Shown piece by piece: positions 13,101 to 28,100 of a DNA stretch of 64,000 nt. Source of the stretch: Holothuria scabra (lineage: Eukaryota > Echinodermata > Holothuroidea > Aspidochirotida > Holothuriidae); the NCBI GenBank assembly GCA_037179385.1, contig CM074187.1, positions 15,191,450 through 15,255,449 of the forward strand, read 5' to 3'. Below the pieces are notes generated by a model. It saw only the letters and a list, made by a program, of their open reading frames with translations, had not been told where the DNA came from and did not search any database. Position 1 is the first letter of the stretch; each line of letters starts with the position of its first letter. The position numbers were made by a program, and so were the translations under genes.

Positions 13101-16100
13101 ATGCCCCTTTCCCACCTAGAATCTTCCAAACTGATGAAAGGTACATCAAACATGACTGGAAGGATAAGTGAGCACTTACTTGGTTGGTCACCATCCTCAG
13201 AGGTCACCGAGAGATCACTCCTTAGGCAGTCTTCACTTCCAGGAGGATAGTTATCTGGCAAAGTCTGTAATTTCAAACAGGACAGTTAAAAAAAATCATG
13301 TCAACTTTGGTGACAGTATAAAGTTGCACAAAGAAATATCTTAATTGCTATATATCCAGGACCCAAAAGTCCTGGAAATCAGAGACAGAAATGGTTTAAA
13401 CACATTGACAATAACAAAATAACTGTTGGCTAGATACCCAAGACTAAAAGCTTGCAAGAAGATAACTCTATGGTCTTAGTGAACCTCTGTGTTTATGGCT
13501 TTGTAAGAGTAAATGCGAATGAGTTACTGGATGAGTTGGCAGAGATGCATTCACAGTGTCCATGCTACTTTGAGGAGTATACAGTATAAGAGAGATATGC
13601 AAATTAGACAAGGGGCATATATCTGTGATGTAAATTGATACACATACCTGTATGGAGAAATTATTCAAATCAACACGATGGTGTACACCATACAGTACAT
13701 TACTTCCTTACAAATGTAAGATTTAAAACATTTGAGCTTTATGTCATAGATCTTATGTATAAACAATACATGTACAATGAAAACATGAAAAGATCAAGCC
13801 TGGCAATAAATCTAGATTACACAATCTCCCTCCTTTGGGAGATGTAAATCCCATGGCAGCCAAAGATTTGAGAACACATAGTCAAAGTCATTTGCAAAAG
13901 AAGGCATTAAAAGGAGATATAAATTTGCTTGTCTAGGCATTGTATTGCCTGTGTAGGCAATGTACGCTACAGGCCTTATACAACACTAAGAACTGTAGAG
14001 ATTTGTGATACGACAAAAACTGCTTTCCAAACCCTGGATACACTGCAAATATCAGTGTTTTGCAGAAGCCATGGTAATAATACTTTGACTGATGGCAGAA
14101 AAAACCAGATGGAAGAACATAAACACATACAGTAGCTGCTGGTGAGGCAGACATGTACAGTGTTTAGCAATGTCAAGTTAAACTGTATGGCAGCACATCA
14201 ATGGTAAACCGTGTAGTACTGAAGGTTTTGAGACTTTACATTCAGATGAAGTCATTGGGTAAAGGGGAGACTCATAGAAAGGTACAAACAACATAAAATA
14301 TATTTGGTAAGGGTAAAAGTGAGCATCAGGAAAAGTACAGAAATGAATCCTGAATTTTCTCTAATAAATGCTGAAATACCCCCAGTCTATGTGTGAAATG
14401 CGAAACTGGTTACTGGATTTGCAGAGGAAGATAATTGAGGGTTTTTTGGTTCTTCATTAAGAACAAAGGGATTTGACAATAGTTTAAGGAATCATTAAAT
14501 CTGCAAGAAGAGGATTTAGAGGTAAGTTATCCTTTACCTCTACCTCATGAAATTTCTAGCTTGTTTCAAATGCACTTATACTGGCTAGTTAGCTTTAATC
14601 TGTTTCTGTGTTAAATCAAAATGTAACTTTTTATTAACACCCCCACCCTATTCTGAAAATGCAGCAAGAAACAGGAAATTTATTCAAAAATGAACCTTCT
14701 TGATCACATATTTGAGTACTAGCCATAGGGCCATAATTATCAGCTCGTACCAGAAACCAAACATAGTAATTCACATGGTTTTAAAGTAGAAATATGGACC
14801 TTAAATTCAATAGGAAAACAAATCCAAAAGGTACCGGTCAAGCTATTGCCAGTATGAACTAATTATGTTACAACATTTGCAATGAATGTTAAGAATGGCT
14901 TTGAATAAGAATTATTACTCAGAGCTGTTTCCAAACATATAGCAATTACAAAGGAAATTACAAGACATGGTTTTGGAATATCATTTTGTGTCAAACTGGG
15001 ACAAAATATGAGGCAAACCAACTTTGCAGGGATGATTTTTAAGCAATTGAAATTGGTTGTCCAAAGGACAACCAGCTGCAAGAATTTGGTTGTCCTCCCA
15101 AAAATTTAGTCGTCCTCCCAAAAATTTAGTCGTCCTCCATAAAAGACATGTGAAAACAAAAAAGTTGTGCAATGTGCATTTTCTGGTTTCAAGAAGATTG
15201 TTTTATTTTTATTGCAATGGCTGCTATTTGCATTGCATTATATCTGAAAGTCACTTTATTGAAAATACACATGAAAGGGCTGGTGTGAGTGATAGTAATA
15301 CCCAAAGTAACGGCTGGGGAATCTCTGAGACGACAGAGGTCTGGCCTCTGTGATCATTGCTACTCCCCCCCCCCCACCCCACATTTTATTCATCACTTAC
15401 TCAAGGAGGGACAAAAGACATTTTTTCTCCAGAAAACTTCCCAACGTTCGGTAGACGCAATAATAATGTGATCTTTAGACACCCTATTCGTACATTAGGA
15501 CATGCAGATGTACCGTCAAAATATGGTGCATTAATACTATTTTGAACGGTAGCCTACATATCACGATTTCTGAAACTCATTCCTTTTGAATCAAAATCTG
15601 ACAATCGTAAGCATGAAGTGTCTATTGAACAAAATGCCTTTTAAAAAGCTTGTTTGTTTCAGCTTTAATAGTGTTTGACCGATTATGCTATAATCGGCAA
15701 TACAGTACCCTTTTATCAATTATTTAATTAAACTATAGGACTGATCCCGATTATTACAAAGAGGGAAGTCACCGTGACATGTTTGTCCCTTAAGCCCCTT
15801 GCATCTAATATATCGTATTCCCGTAACCAGTTCAGGGTGGAAAATATTGGGAATTGTTATGAACGGAATATCTTTTTGTATATGTGTCGTATTTTCACTT
15901 CAAAAGTGGAGATACAAATTAACCAATAGTACAGTTGAATTGTTTGCAGTCAATGTCACATGCCCTTTGATAATTTAGCTATAAGGCCAACATCATGCTT
16001 TGTTTAGTTTTCATCCCTCAATCATGTCGGAACATTTGCTGTTGCGTAAATGTACTGTAGCTGCTCTCCCGCTTTAATGAACCCGTGTTAGAGCAATCAT

Positions 16101-19100
16101 GATAATCTAGCAGTTCTGAGCAGCAGAACAAATGCACCCGATTAACATATCTTATGGTTCCTTCCGGATATAAATATCCCTGTATATTGTTAGCAGCTCT
16201 TGTCCAAAACTTACGTCTAGTTTAAAAGAATGTGCAACTGAAATGCACGTAAGTTCGATCCTCGAAAAGTCCACGTATACAGAGATTTGTGATGCCTCTT
16301 GGTGAATTTAGCACGGGGCTCTCCCGGCTTCGCTAGCCGGCTATATAAGCATGACAAGTGCGATCGTCGTAACACAAACTCAACGGGAAAACTTGTCTCA
16401 AGACCGAGCATTTTCACACACTAAATCACATAGGCGAAGGCGCGAGTTGTGATTGGCTGGCTACAATCAACGCAATTGAGCCAATCACGATGCAAGGGCC
16501 AATTTAAATTTTGCAATGGATCCTATGCATATGATGTCACCAAGCAAAACATGGTGTCTTGTTTGGCGGCAAAAAGGGACACGCACGTAAGTGTAATATA
16601 TGCATGGGCCGAGAAGTTTGCTGCACGAGACCACGTGCATCACTGTTTTCGTTTGCAATGATGTCGTAAGACAACACTGAATAAGTCCTACTGTAAATAA
16701 CGTTACAGAAGGAATGCTGGGGATGGCTTAATTTATGCAAGATAACAACCACCGAACTTCACAAGATTCTTCATGCTATGTGTACAAAACATGCACAGAT
16801 ATGTATACAAAGCTTGGGGATTTGAAAAACGGCGAAACACTGCAGGTAGATAGTCTGTTCTATGAACCGTTTGTACAGCAACTTACGCGGCGCTTTCTGC
16901 CAGACAGCAAGGTATACACCTTGAATGCAATTTTAATTTAAGCTAATACTACTGGGTTATAGCAGAAAATATCAAACGGCAGGGGGAAAATTTATACATT
17001 TGTGATTATCAGTGCATCCCGTTTTGGCGGGAAGTTAAAGGATTGAGTATTTACAGGAATTTTACCGAAACTAAGAGCAACTTTCAAGTTGCAAATAATC
17101 GGTGGTAATGATCTGTTGAATGGAGGTATTTTACCAATGCCAATTATTTACCGATAACGGAATAATTGGCCCGATGCTGATTACATAACAACAAAGACAG
17201 GCTAACAGTCCTTTCCAAGAACTTTTCGCGCCAGCACGTTGAACATAATCCCGGAGAATGTGTATGAGCACGTTCTGTACAGTTCAGCTGAAACAATGAT
17301 CATCCACGAGGCTGCTTGTTTGGCGTTGTGCGTATCGTGGTCTGTCTCCAGGGTTGTTTTGTTCTGTTGTGCTTTTCGTGAAGGTACAGATGTGTTTTGT
17401 TATGCGAGTTCATGAAATGTTAAGATGTTTTGGTTGCATAAGAGTGTTTGTTGTACGCTTTGTGTCTCAATATACATTACCAAAGGTAAAAATTAGTCGT
17501 CCAAAGGACAACCTTAGGTGGTTACTTTGGTCGTCCTGCAGAAATTTTGGTCGTCTCGGACGACCGGACGACCGCTAAAATTCATCCCTGCTTTGTGTCC
17601 AACAATTCTTTGTTATTGATGTTTGGAAAAGGGAGATCCACCCAAGAATATGTTTCTTTTACCAATGCTAGTTGGGGCTGTCTAATGCTGTATTTGTGTC
17701 AGTGTATTAACACTACAAAAACAAAATTTTTCTTCATCAGAAGATTACTCTGTGTTCTTTCACACTATCTGAAATATGTACAGTACTACCACTTGCATTG
17801 TTAAAATGATAAGACTATAACCACATACCCATGCCACTGCAACAGAATAGTACTGGCACAATATAATCAAGTTGGTACACAGACTGCAGTGATTTCAAGA
17901 CCAGACATTTCTGGTTTCCCTAATAACAAAAACAAGTCACATTTGCCCACAGACCTTTCCACAATGAGGGTACATTAATGCTGCCACAGTATTCACAGAA
18001 TCTTGGATCTCTGTGGCTAACAAACTGAATGACTTGTACATTTGTTCCAGGAACTGAGCTCCAGTTCAATCAAATGCGTGAATGGTATGTATTTCATAGA
18101 CATGGGTGCAAGGGAAGTTGACAAATAGTAGTGTGAGAGATAACCACATTTTCATTGTAAGGATAAGAATCTCTAGATTTAAAAGCCAAATCTTCTCACT
18201 CCAGACAGGTCCAATTCTCCTAACCTTCTAACTTACTTTTGCAGCAAAAACGTGCATAGGGAAGGGGTTAATTCCTTGTCTATAAAAGAACTCTGCCAAC
18301 TGAGAATTTCTGTAGACTACTACAAAAATTCAAGTCAGGGGTAAGAAGTGACTGCTTTTAAATGGACCAAAAGAAATGCACTTAAACTTGTTTTAAGGGC
18401 ACACATACTTACAAAGCAAGAGTTCACAGATATTTCAAGTACCTGATCTTTATCACCAAAGATTACGTAAATTTATCTCAATATTGAATGATACTGCACC
18501 ATTTGACAAATGAGCAAAAAGACACTTCACCATAGGTGATTGGGCTCTTATATGTTGTGTGTCATTTTCTATCACTGTTCCAACAGGGTGATCAGCCAAA
18601 TTTGGTCAAACTTCCTTTACCTTCAAATGGCTAACATCATGGCTGGAAAAAACCAGCAATTTGGAAAGCTCATTGCAGGGAAATTTTGGTATTTGGAGGG
18701 GAATTTGACTACTTGTGTATATGTAAACATGTAATGCCTTTGGGAAATTTTGATTTGCTTGCAGGGAAATTTACATTTTTTCCAGCCCTGGATAACATAC
18801 AGTTTATTAAGGAATACTGAACATGAAATAAAGGAAAACATCACCTAAAAATTACAAAGTAGGCAATATGGGCTAAAATTGATATTTAAGAGAAAGATAA
18901 CTAAAAACCTCCCCTTGTGGGCTGGGGGTTGTAGAATATGTCTGCGGTATTCCCTGCCTGTCGTAAGAGGCGGCTAAAGGAAAGGACTTGAACAGTATTT
19001 GAGCAGTATGACACAATATAACACATTGGTTTTGGTTTGTCGTTGAATCTTATCTAACTAACGAGAAAGCCAAAGTGCTTAGAGTAGTGATTTCTTGCTG

Positions 19101-22100
19101 GTGAAATGTAAGTCTGCTCTTTTTTTTTTTCAAATTGACATTTTTTATCAATTGGCAGTGTTTCATAAAGCATGGACATGGTACTTATGAAATTTATTCA
19201 AGCTTCCTACCTTCAGATATTATGTATCAACTTTAGAAATTTTGCTCCTTAGATATCCCCTTTGACCTTCACCTAAAGAATGGTCTTTTTTCTCTCCCCA
19301 TAACACATCCACGCCATAAGCATGAAACAATCCAAGCTTCCTACCTTCAGATATCATGTAAAAAAGATCTTCATACTTTAACCTAGTGGCCCCACATGAT
19401 CTTTGATCTCCATCAAAAACAACAGGGTTCACATACAAAATATCTTTTTGCTTGTCTCCCATCTCACACATTAGAGTGGCCAGGAGGGGAAAAGCCAGGA
19501 AAAAAAAAGAATATTTTGGGGTTCGCATCTTAATTATTTCAGAATTCCAAGATACTCAGAATTCTGAGTTACTCAGTCAGAATTCGGAGATACTATCTCC
19601 AAATTCTGAGTTACTCAGTCAGAATTCCAAGATGCTACATCAGAATTCTGAGATAATTAAGATGGGAACAAAAAAAAATCCACATTTTTTTTTTTTTATT
19701 TTGCTTGTCCCCTCTTGTCCCATCAAAGTTTACATACACAATATTTGAAGCAAAAATATATTTTGTTGAAGGAGAGAGGCAAGGTGTGACAAAAACAAAG
19801 CATGGGTGAATCTTCAAATGAAGTTTTCAATTTAATGATGTCCATTTCTCCTTTCTGTATGGTTCTGTTAAATTACTATGTAAGCCAGTACAACTAATTG
19901 TGAGACAACTTGCTCCAAATAGGATTATTGGGGAGAAAATTGGTTGTTAAGTTGAAGAAAAACAAAAGAGTTGCAATTAATGTGAGTATGTGATGTTATA
20001 CATTCTTGCTATCAGGGATGTAGCTACAGTGCTGGTGACATCAAGCACTCCTTCCTGGTGGGAGTATTCACGTCTGCAAATAAGATGTAGCAAGGGGTAA
20101 GTATAGCAACTATACTTACCCCTTGCTACATCTTATTTGCATTTTTCTTGCACGCTGTGCACAACTCAGATCAGTTCTGACACCATGCCCCCTCCTCTGC
20201 CATCCTGCTGACAGCTCATCCTCATTCTCTTTCCACTGCAAAGCTTGCATCTCTGAGGTTTATGGGTCTCGAAAGTCCAACGTTTTTCCAGCCAATTCCA
20301 CTAAACCCCCTCCCCCTTGACAGAAACACTGAAGGGCACAGCCAAAGTGAGTAAAATGGATGTAGGTCTATTTGTTAAATCATAGGACATTTTTGAAGGC
20401 ACCACTGCGATCAGTAAAGGTCTGATATACTGTATAGGCATCACTGTCATGACTGTAAGTTTTGAACCCCACAAAGTAATAGACAGCATTTATGTTATGG
20501 AACTCAATTTACACATATGCTGTACTTAATAAGCCCCCTTTTTTCATCAGAAAGAAACTTTCCAAGTATGGCACACAATTAATTCCCTCCACATCCCTCT
20601 CTAAACACATACAAAGCACTGCTATTTTGGTACCCTGCACAACATATGCATTTTGAGAAAATTAGAATATCTACAGAGATCATTTGTCAGTGGTATGCTT
20701 AACTTTGACAGAAAGTTTGATAGTTGTATGACAGAAATTCTGGCAACCCTCCTTACTTCCTTTACAAATATACCACATTCTCTCATCTCTTGAAGCTATG
20801 CATCTATGAATATTTAGCTCCCAGTCTTTTCTAAAATTCTGCTATAAAGTTTGGAAATTGGTTCTTCTAGAATTCATATCTACAAATTTCCATTTGGGGA
20901 ATGACAATATTTTGTTAATGTGGTATGAAAATTCAACATTTGATTGAGTGCAGTCATTTCATTTTTTATGCGTCACTCTTCTTACTGCAACAGTAGTGCT
21001 GCAAAAATTATTACACAGGAAAGGTTAACTGGATACTTTTGTATTCAAACAAAATAGTCCCAGTTGCCAAATCTAAGAACTCACAATACACATACTGAAG
21101 GCAAGGCTTTATTCCAAGCACACAACTCACTGTAAGCTGGAGTTCAATACTGGTATTTAACAGTAAGGAGCTTCCACTGAAAACACAAAAGCAATACAGC
21201 TGACTGAATACAAAACAGTAGGACAGCATAGTGTAAAGCCCACTCACCTATGCAGTAATAACTACACTGAACTAAGGTATTCTTTCAACGTGCTCTGTGG
21301 CACAGCAGCATTGCGCAAAAGCCAATTAAATTTTGTACACACTAGAGAGTGTACTCTGGAGAATGCTATGTGACTACTAGAGTTGTGTGCATGCACACTG
21401 TGCGCAGTCGAGGTTAAGACTGTCAAGGCATATCTGTGTGACGCATGCATAAACACAACTGACCTGTGTGTGTGGGCTGTTGTAAGCAATGCATACTTCT
21501 TTTTACGTACTAAAGGCTTGTACAGTGTATAATCTACAACCAGTTGTTTTTTTGGTGTTGTGGTGGCAATAGCTGCACTGACATGGTTAGTTGTCCATGC
21601 CCCTACTTATTATGATTCTTTCAAACAATGGGCATACAGTGTTTGCGATTTTAATATTTAACACTCCAAGACAGTCTGCTGAACTATACAGTTCATATTG
21701 ATCATGTGACAATTGGGGCACATATTGTTTTATAGTAGTTGCATAATTAGACTGGTTTTCCTATGATAAATACAATGTTGATGATGTATATAATTAGGAC
21801 CTTTGGTCAATTATTATAGTAAATTAACATAAAGAGTCAAACAAGATAAAAATGTTTTAAATTGGTGTGAGGGTTACTGCTTCTGTTAACCAATGTTCGA
21901 ACTTTTTAAAAGTCAATTTATCAGTCAAATTTTTTTCTCCAGAAAGGTAAAAGCTTCTCAGAAAAATGACTCACTGCCTCCCAAATCCAAGTACTCGCAG
22001 TGCTGTACATTTGCTCACTATTGTAACTGATGGTCAAAGTAATGGTTTTTTATTTTGCCAGAAACTATTTTTTATACCTTTTTTTTCCTTTGTGCTGGTT

Positions 22101-25100
22101 TCCACCAAAGCCTATTAAATTTTAACACAGTGACAGTTTTGGGGGAAAGGGTTATGCAATGAATTTCATACCCCAAGCTCAAGAAAAAACAGCATGTTAC
22201 ACACATTTCTGAAATATTGTCTTAGAGTATAGCAATCCCTGCCAGGAATGTAAAAAAAATACTCAAATAGACTGACTTTGGTCCAATCAGTCAGGTAATC
22301 TACAAACGCACTCATCCAGTATGAGGGACTCTTACTGGATCTTACTGGATCTTACTATCTTACTTCTAAATGCTCACACTATATGTAGAAATCACTCCAG
22401 TTGAAGGCAAAAATTAAAAAAGGTAGGCTCTCTATCTGTTTACTGCATCTCTATGAGCTCCGATATTCACCTACTATTTACAATGCAAGTGGTTCCCCTT
22501 CTTGCCTGCAAATCCATCTTGCATAAGATCCATTTGCAAGCAGATAGGGCCCTCTCTCCTCTTCCTATCACCATCTTGCCTTGCTTCAAGCAAGACATGT
22601 AAATAAGAGGTAAAGGAAGAGTGAGATGGAATAACAATATTTTTGCCAAGTTGTTGCTTTTCAGTTTTCTGATAATTGTTAGTATTACTAAATTTTAATT
22701 CTTGTCTAAGTCAGAAATGGTAAACATTATGGTTTTCATGAGCGAACGCCCAGTATAGTAGCCTTTCATGGACTTGTTACAGTGTTTTCATTCAGTGCAT
22801 TGTTGATTTTGCTAATTTGTAAGTGTTTGTGGATTAAAAGGCGTTAACCATGAATACAGATTATTTAAGGATGACTTTGGTTTCATTACACCTTGAGGTA
22901 TATTCTTGAGGGATATTTTAATTACATGGTTCTTGAAACAACTGTATGGGGTTCTAAGAAGACCTTTCTATGGTTTTTACCAACTGCCATTCTTTATGAC
23001 ATGGTCGTAAACTTTCTTTTCTTACTTTTCTTAACTTACAGGACTTTTCTAGCCATCTGTTGACGTAAAAGTTTAGGCATTGTTATAAGGAAAACATTGA
23101 ACGGGTGATTTCCTTTCATAATCAAGCAACTTATAACTGTAACAAGAGCAACAAACTAAAGTTATATTTTATTTTTTCAAAATTGAAGACGTTCACAGAG
23201 GGTTAGGAATAGAGAACAAATAAGATAACATAGTCTCCCGGATGAAAAATTGCACATTATTAACTGCATAGCTTTCTTCTTACCTAGACATTTCAACACT
23301 GATCATTGCGTTTCAACCGAAACATGAATCACCCTTACCAAAAGGCTCTTGACTTGCAGGTGACCACATGATCAGCAGAACAACATATGATACAGCTGAT
23401 GATATCAAATGCTACCATGGCTTAAAAAGACCATTTCGAGATTTTGATGTGTTTCAGTGGAAAGTCAAGTATGTGTCATGAGCAGGGGCTATGCTTATTG
23501 CTTAACCTTATCTGAATAACTTAGTTAACCACAATTTTTGTTCTGCATTACAGTAACAAAAGTTGTCAACAAATTTACACAAACTATAATCAAATGCAAG
23601 AATGCACCACACTATGATTGGTTCATTTGAAATTTTGACATTGATCCTAACATGGAACCTGATACTAGGACACTTTAATATGTACGGGGTAAACATGCAG
23701 AGATGCCACCAGCATTTACCAAAAAAATCTGAAAATACCAGATAGACAATCCAAGCCCACCTCAGCCCCACCATGGTTGGGGCTGAGGTGAGGAAATTTT
23801 CAAATTCTTGGTGGAGATCAGCTCTTAAACACAATAATGAAAGCAATAAATGGTTATCAGCTACATTTTCTGTATTGTACATTCATTGCTTATAAACAAC
23901 ATTAATAAAGCATGCATTAACTTTTCTTCCTTATGGGGAAAATTTCAATCTATGCTTTGTTTTGCACGTCTCTTTAGAAATCCCTTTCCAGCCTTCATTT
24001 CGTTATTGTACAAATTGCCCAGTCCTGTACCTGAAAGAGAAAAAAAAGTATGTCCATTGAGCAATATTGTTCATGTACAATAACTTTGAAACTAAACGTC
24101 CTATTGGGAAATGTTTGTAATATTTTAGCATCCTCAGATCTAATTCAGTAGACTTACTGGGCAAATATTATTCCTTAAAACATGTTGGTTTATGACTGTA
24201 TGCAACTGCTGGGTGACGTAATAGACCTACACCTAATTGTATTGGAAGCCTGCAAATATGTTCAATTTACCTTGTTCACCTTTTGTGTTGATAATTATTG
24301 CTGGAGATTGATAATATGTGTAAAGCTTTTCTTCTAAAAGAACAAATCCAAGGGTTTCACTTTTGACCACGTCTGACTAATCCATGCAAGAACTAACAAA
24401 AGATCGGTATACTAGGTATGGTGTTGCGATTAGCATTTTTGTTTAAATACTTTTCAAGACTACCCAAAATTTACATAACATTCTCAAAAGCTTCCCACCC
24501 TTATCAGTACAACTGCCTGTTAAGAATGCATTCAAGGTACCTAGTGACACCACTTTCAAAATAAGTTCATGTATAGACCTAGCCTACATTATCTACTGAA
24601 CCAGGGCCAGGTCAATATGTTTGCCACTCATCATACTCATCAAAGCCAGGCCTTACCATTTAGGGCTCCTGTTTCATAAGTTCATCATGCGTTTAGCCCT
24701 GGATTGTATTGTAGACTATGCCTACAACTCAATGCTAAGGTATTATAATTTGGTAATTGAAATGGGGCAACTTTGTCCTAACCTTGATCTTTGGTAGATG
24801 TTTCATACATAGGCCTCACGTTAGGACCTACCGAAATTCAGAACCAGAAAGCCAAAAGGCTTAGTGATTCCTTGCTGCTGAAATGTAAGGTCTTTTTTCA
24901 CATTGACATTGCTTTGCAATGTTTTTCAATTAACAGGGCTCCATAATGTGCCCACAAAGTACACATGCAAGGCATCCAATCTTGAGATCCCCCTTGCCCG
25001 TCGTGAACCCAAATGACATTTGACCTCCACCAAAAACTTCTGGGACGATGTATTCACTATGTGCCATCTACATGACAAGTTACAAGACCCTACAAGTGAC

Positions 25101-28100
25101 CTTTCTTGAAAGACTGTGCTGGAAAGCTTGTCAGGCTTTGAACATGCTGACTCCAAATGAACTTTGACCTTTGCGAAAATCAATAGGGATCATCTGATAA
25201 ATATGACCAATCCACACACTAAATATGAGCACAGTCACATGTACCGTTCTTGAAATACCGTGTTTACCAAGTTTTGACCTTTTGACCTCTCATGACCCCA
25301 ATTACCTTTGACCTCCACCAAAAACAATAGGGAACATCTACTCAATATGGCCAACACACTCGCCAAATATGAGCACAGTCACATGTACCGTTCTTGAGAT
25401 ATCGTGTTTACGAAGTTTTGACCTTTTGACCTCTCGTGACCCCAAATGACCTTTGATCTCCACCAAAAACAATAGGGATCATCTACTCAATATGACCAAC
25501 CTACACATCAAATATGAGGTTAGTCACACTTACCCTTCTTGAGATACCATGTTTACAAGCAATTTCTAAGGAATTTACCTATTGACCTCTCCTGACCCCA
25601 AATGGCCTTTGACCTCCACCAAAATGGATAGGGATCATCTACTCAATATGACCAATCCACACACCAAATATGAGCATAGTCACCTGTACCGTTCTCAAGA
25701 TATCGTGTTTACAAGGTTTTGACCTTTTGACCTCTCGTGACCCCAAATGACCTTTGATCTCCACCAAAAACAATAGGGATCATCTACTCAATATGGCCAA
25801 TGCACACACCAAATATGAGATTAGTCACACTTACCCTTCTTGAGATACTGTGTTTACAAGCAATTTCTAAGGAATTTACCTATTGACCTCTCCTGACCCC
25901 AAATGAGCTTTGACCTCCAGGAAAATGGATAGGGATCATCTACTCAATATGACCAATCCACTCACCAAATATGAGCATAGTCACATGTACCGTTCTCGAG
26001 ATATCGTGTTTACAAGGTTTTGACCTTTTGACCTCTCGTGGCCCCCATTGACCTTTGATCTCCACCAAAAACAATAGGGATCATCTACTCAATATGACCA
26101 ACCTACACACCAAATATGAGGTTAGTCACACTTACCCTTCTTGAGATATCGTGTTTACAAGCCAAAGCGTCACATACACACACACACACACACACATACA
26201 CACACACACACGACATCACCATCGCATAGATTCCTTGCCTGCCTTCAGCAAGGAATCAAAAAGGGCTCGATTGCAAAGGCCTATGCCAAATAGACCACAC
26301 ATTTGCTGATAGCTTAGGCCTTGGCTAAGTTATCATTTACGACTTCTCTTTCACAACCGAATGACATAGGGCCTAGCCTAGGCTTACGCATTGAGTAAAA
26401 AATGTGGCCTTAGTTAGCCTTAACATTATGTGATATGACTGTGGCCTAAGTTTATCCTAACATTTAGGCCACTAAGCAAACAAGTTTTTTTGCAAACTGA
26501 AGTTTCATATTTTGAGGACTTACCCGGTTGGTTGGCCTTCATTTACACGTTGCCATCTTTTTTCTCCAGCAACTGCCACAGAAATTTGTCTTAACACCTT
26601 TCGGAATGGCATCCTGGCAGTCGCCAGTGCAGTTCGAGTAGTAACGTTACATCACAATGCATCGTTAAGTGTATCCAGCCGGCCATCCATGCCGGCAGTG
26701 AAGCCTACATGCAGCGAGCTAGTTAGCTAGCTAGCCAGAATTTTGAGAGCTGTGTCCGCCAAAGTAAAACTGCGGGGAACACGTGCTGTGTGCAAGTACG
26801 ATATCCGTCCGTCAATCACCTGCATACGTACTTGCTTACTGGGTAAATTACATGTACAATCAATTAGTTGTGCATGTTGGACAACAACCTTCCAATCTGC
26901 CATTTTTCCTCTTTCTTTAATCAAAATTATGGCTAAAATACTCTGCGATGAATAAATGTCTTCCGAAGTTATAAAAAATCGGAAATTTGGCCGGGCATTC
27001 AAAAAAGTCAGATTTCCAACGAAAATTGGAAAAGTGGCATCTCTGAACATGGGAGAAGATCATTTATCTGCCAGTTAATCAGAGTACATTCCACATTAAT
27101 GGTCTTCTGCTAGATTTATAATAGTTTCTATTTCTCATTTTGAACACTGAACATTTGGAAAACAGGTCAAATTCTTGTCTTGTCAATTTATTTTTTAAAA
27201 TATCAGGATATAGATGCACAGGATTATACACATATGACCATCTTAAATCTTTATGAAAATCAAATCAAATATCACACCAATAAATTAACACCAGGAGATT
27301 GTTGAGCATGTTTTTAGATAAGAAATTTGCATTTTCAAGAAATCATTGTCAGCTGTGTGAATTACTTAAATCCTTGTGACTGCACTGATATTCAGAGGGA
27401 GGCAAACAAAAATAGTGGCAAACAGTCAAACACACTACAAGACTGTGCACTGAATGAATAAAACAATAGTGATATGAAGTTATGATACCATTGTAAAAAA
27501 AAAATTTACCAATACCCACAAAAGAGGGAAATGTTGAATGACTATTGGCTAATTATCCAAATCCTGAGTATAATTCCACCAAAAACATCATAGAGCATGC
27601 CATGTTGCTTTTTATAGTTGTTTTGGGGCAATAAAGGCAGCCACATTAGGCCCAAGTACAATACAGGTTTCTATACAGTATCTTATTTCACAGTACTTAA
27701 AGGTCAAGAGCAGTCACCCCCAAAATTATTTTGAAACAACTACTAAATTTTGCTATTTTTTTGTCAAATTTCTTCCAAGAAGCTTTTGGAATATTTTAAA
27801 GCTTCAACATTCTAGGTTAACCAAGATATTACTACTTGTGTAAATGTCACAATTCAGTGAAAAATACATTGCCACAAGATTGTCAAGAGCCATTCACAAA
27901 CTAGTATATCCTTGTTCAAATTGGGATGACTGCATTTGCCCTTCAACTCTAATTTGACATGAACTGCTGTCTGTACTTCTGTTATTCTGGTTCCTAAGTT
28001 GGGTGACCTAAAAGTGGAAACCAAAGTCACTTAGCATTGTATTATGAAACAGAGAGAGGAAGTACACAGAATTTTGCAATCACACCCAACAAAAAATACA

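Noticed and set aside
23508..23882. 124-codon minus-strand frame
   Set aside because: Rich in Trp, Cys and Phe as expected from AT-rich antisense reading, crosses a palindrome, and has no splice or motif support.
24945..26165. CRISPR-like or perfect DR1 array
   Set aside because: Repeats are contiguous without unique spacers in an animal genome. The TGACCTTTGACCT words each carry a mismatch here; only the DR2 spacing is perfect.
26727..27050. Minus-strand frame with MADWKVVVQHAQ as first coding exon of the Arkadia-like gene
   Set aside because: Its possible donor leaves one extra base, whereas exon 2 needs phase 0, and the true start exon is already supported at 30034.
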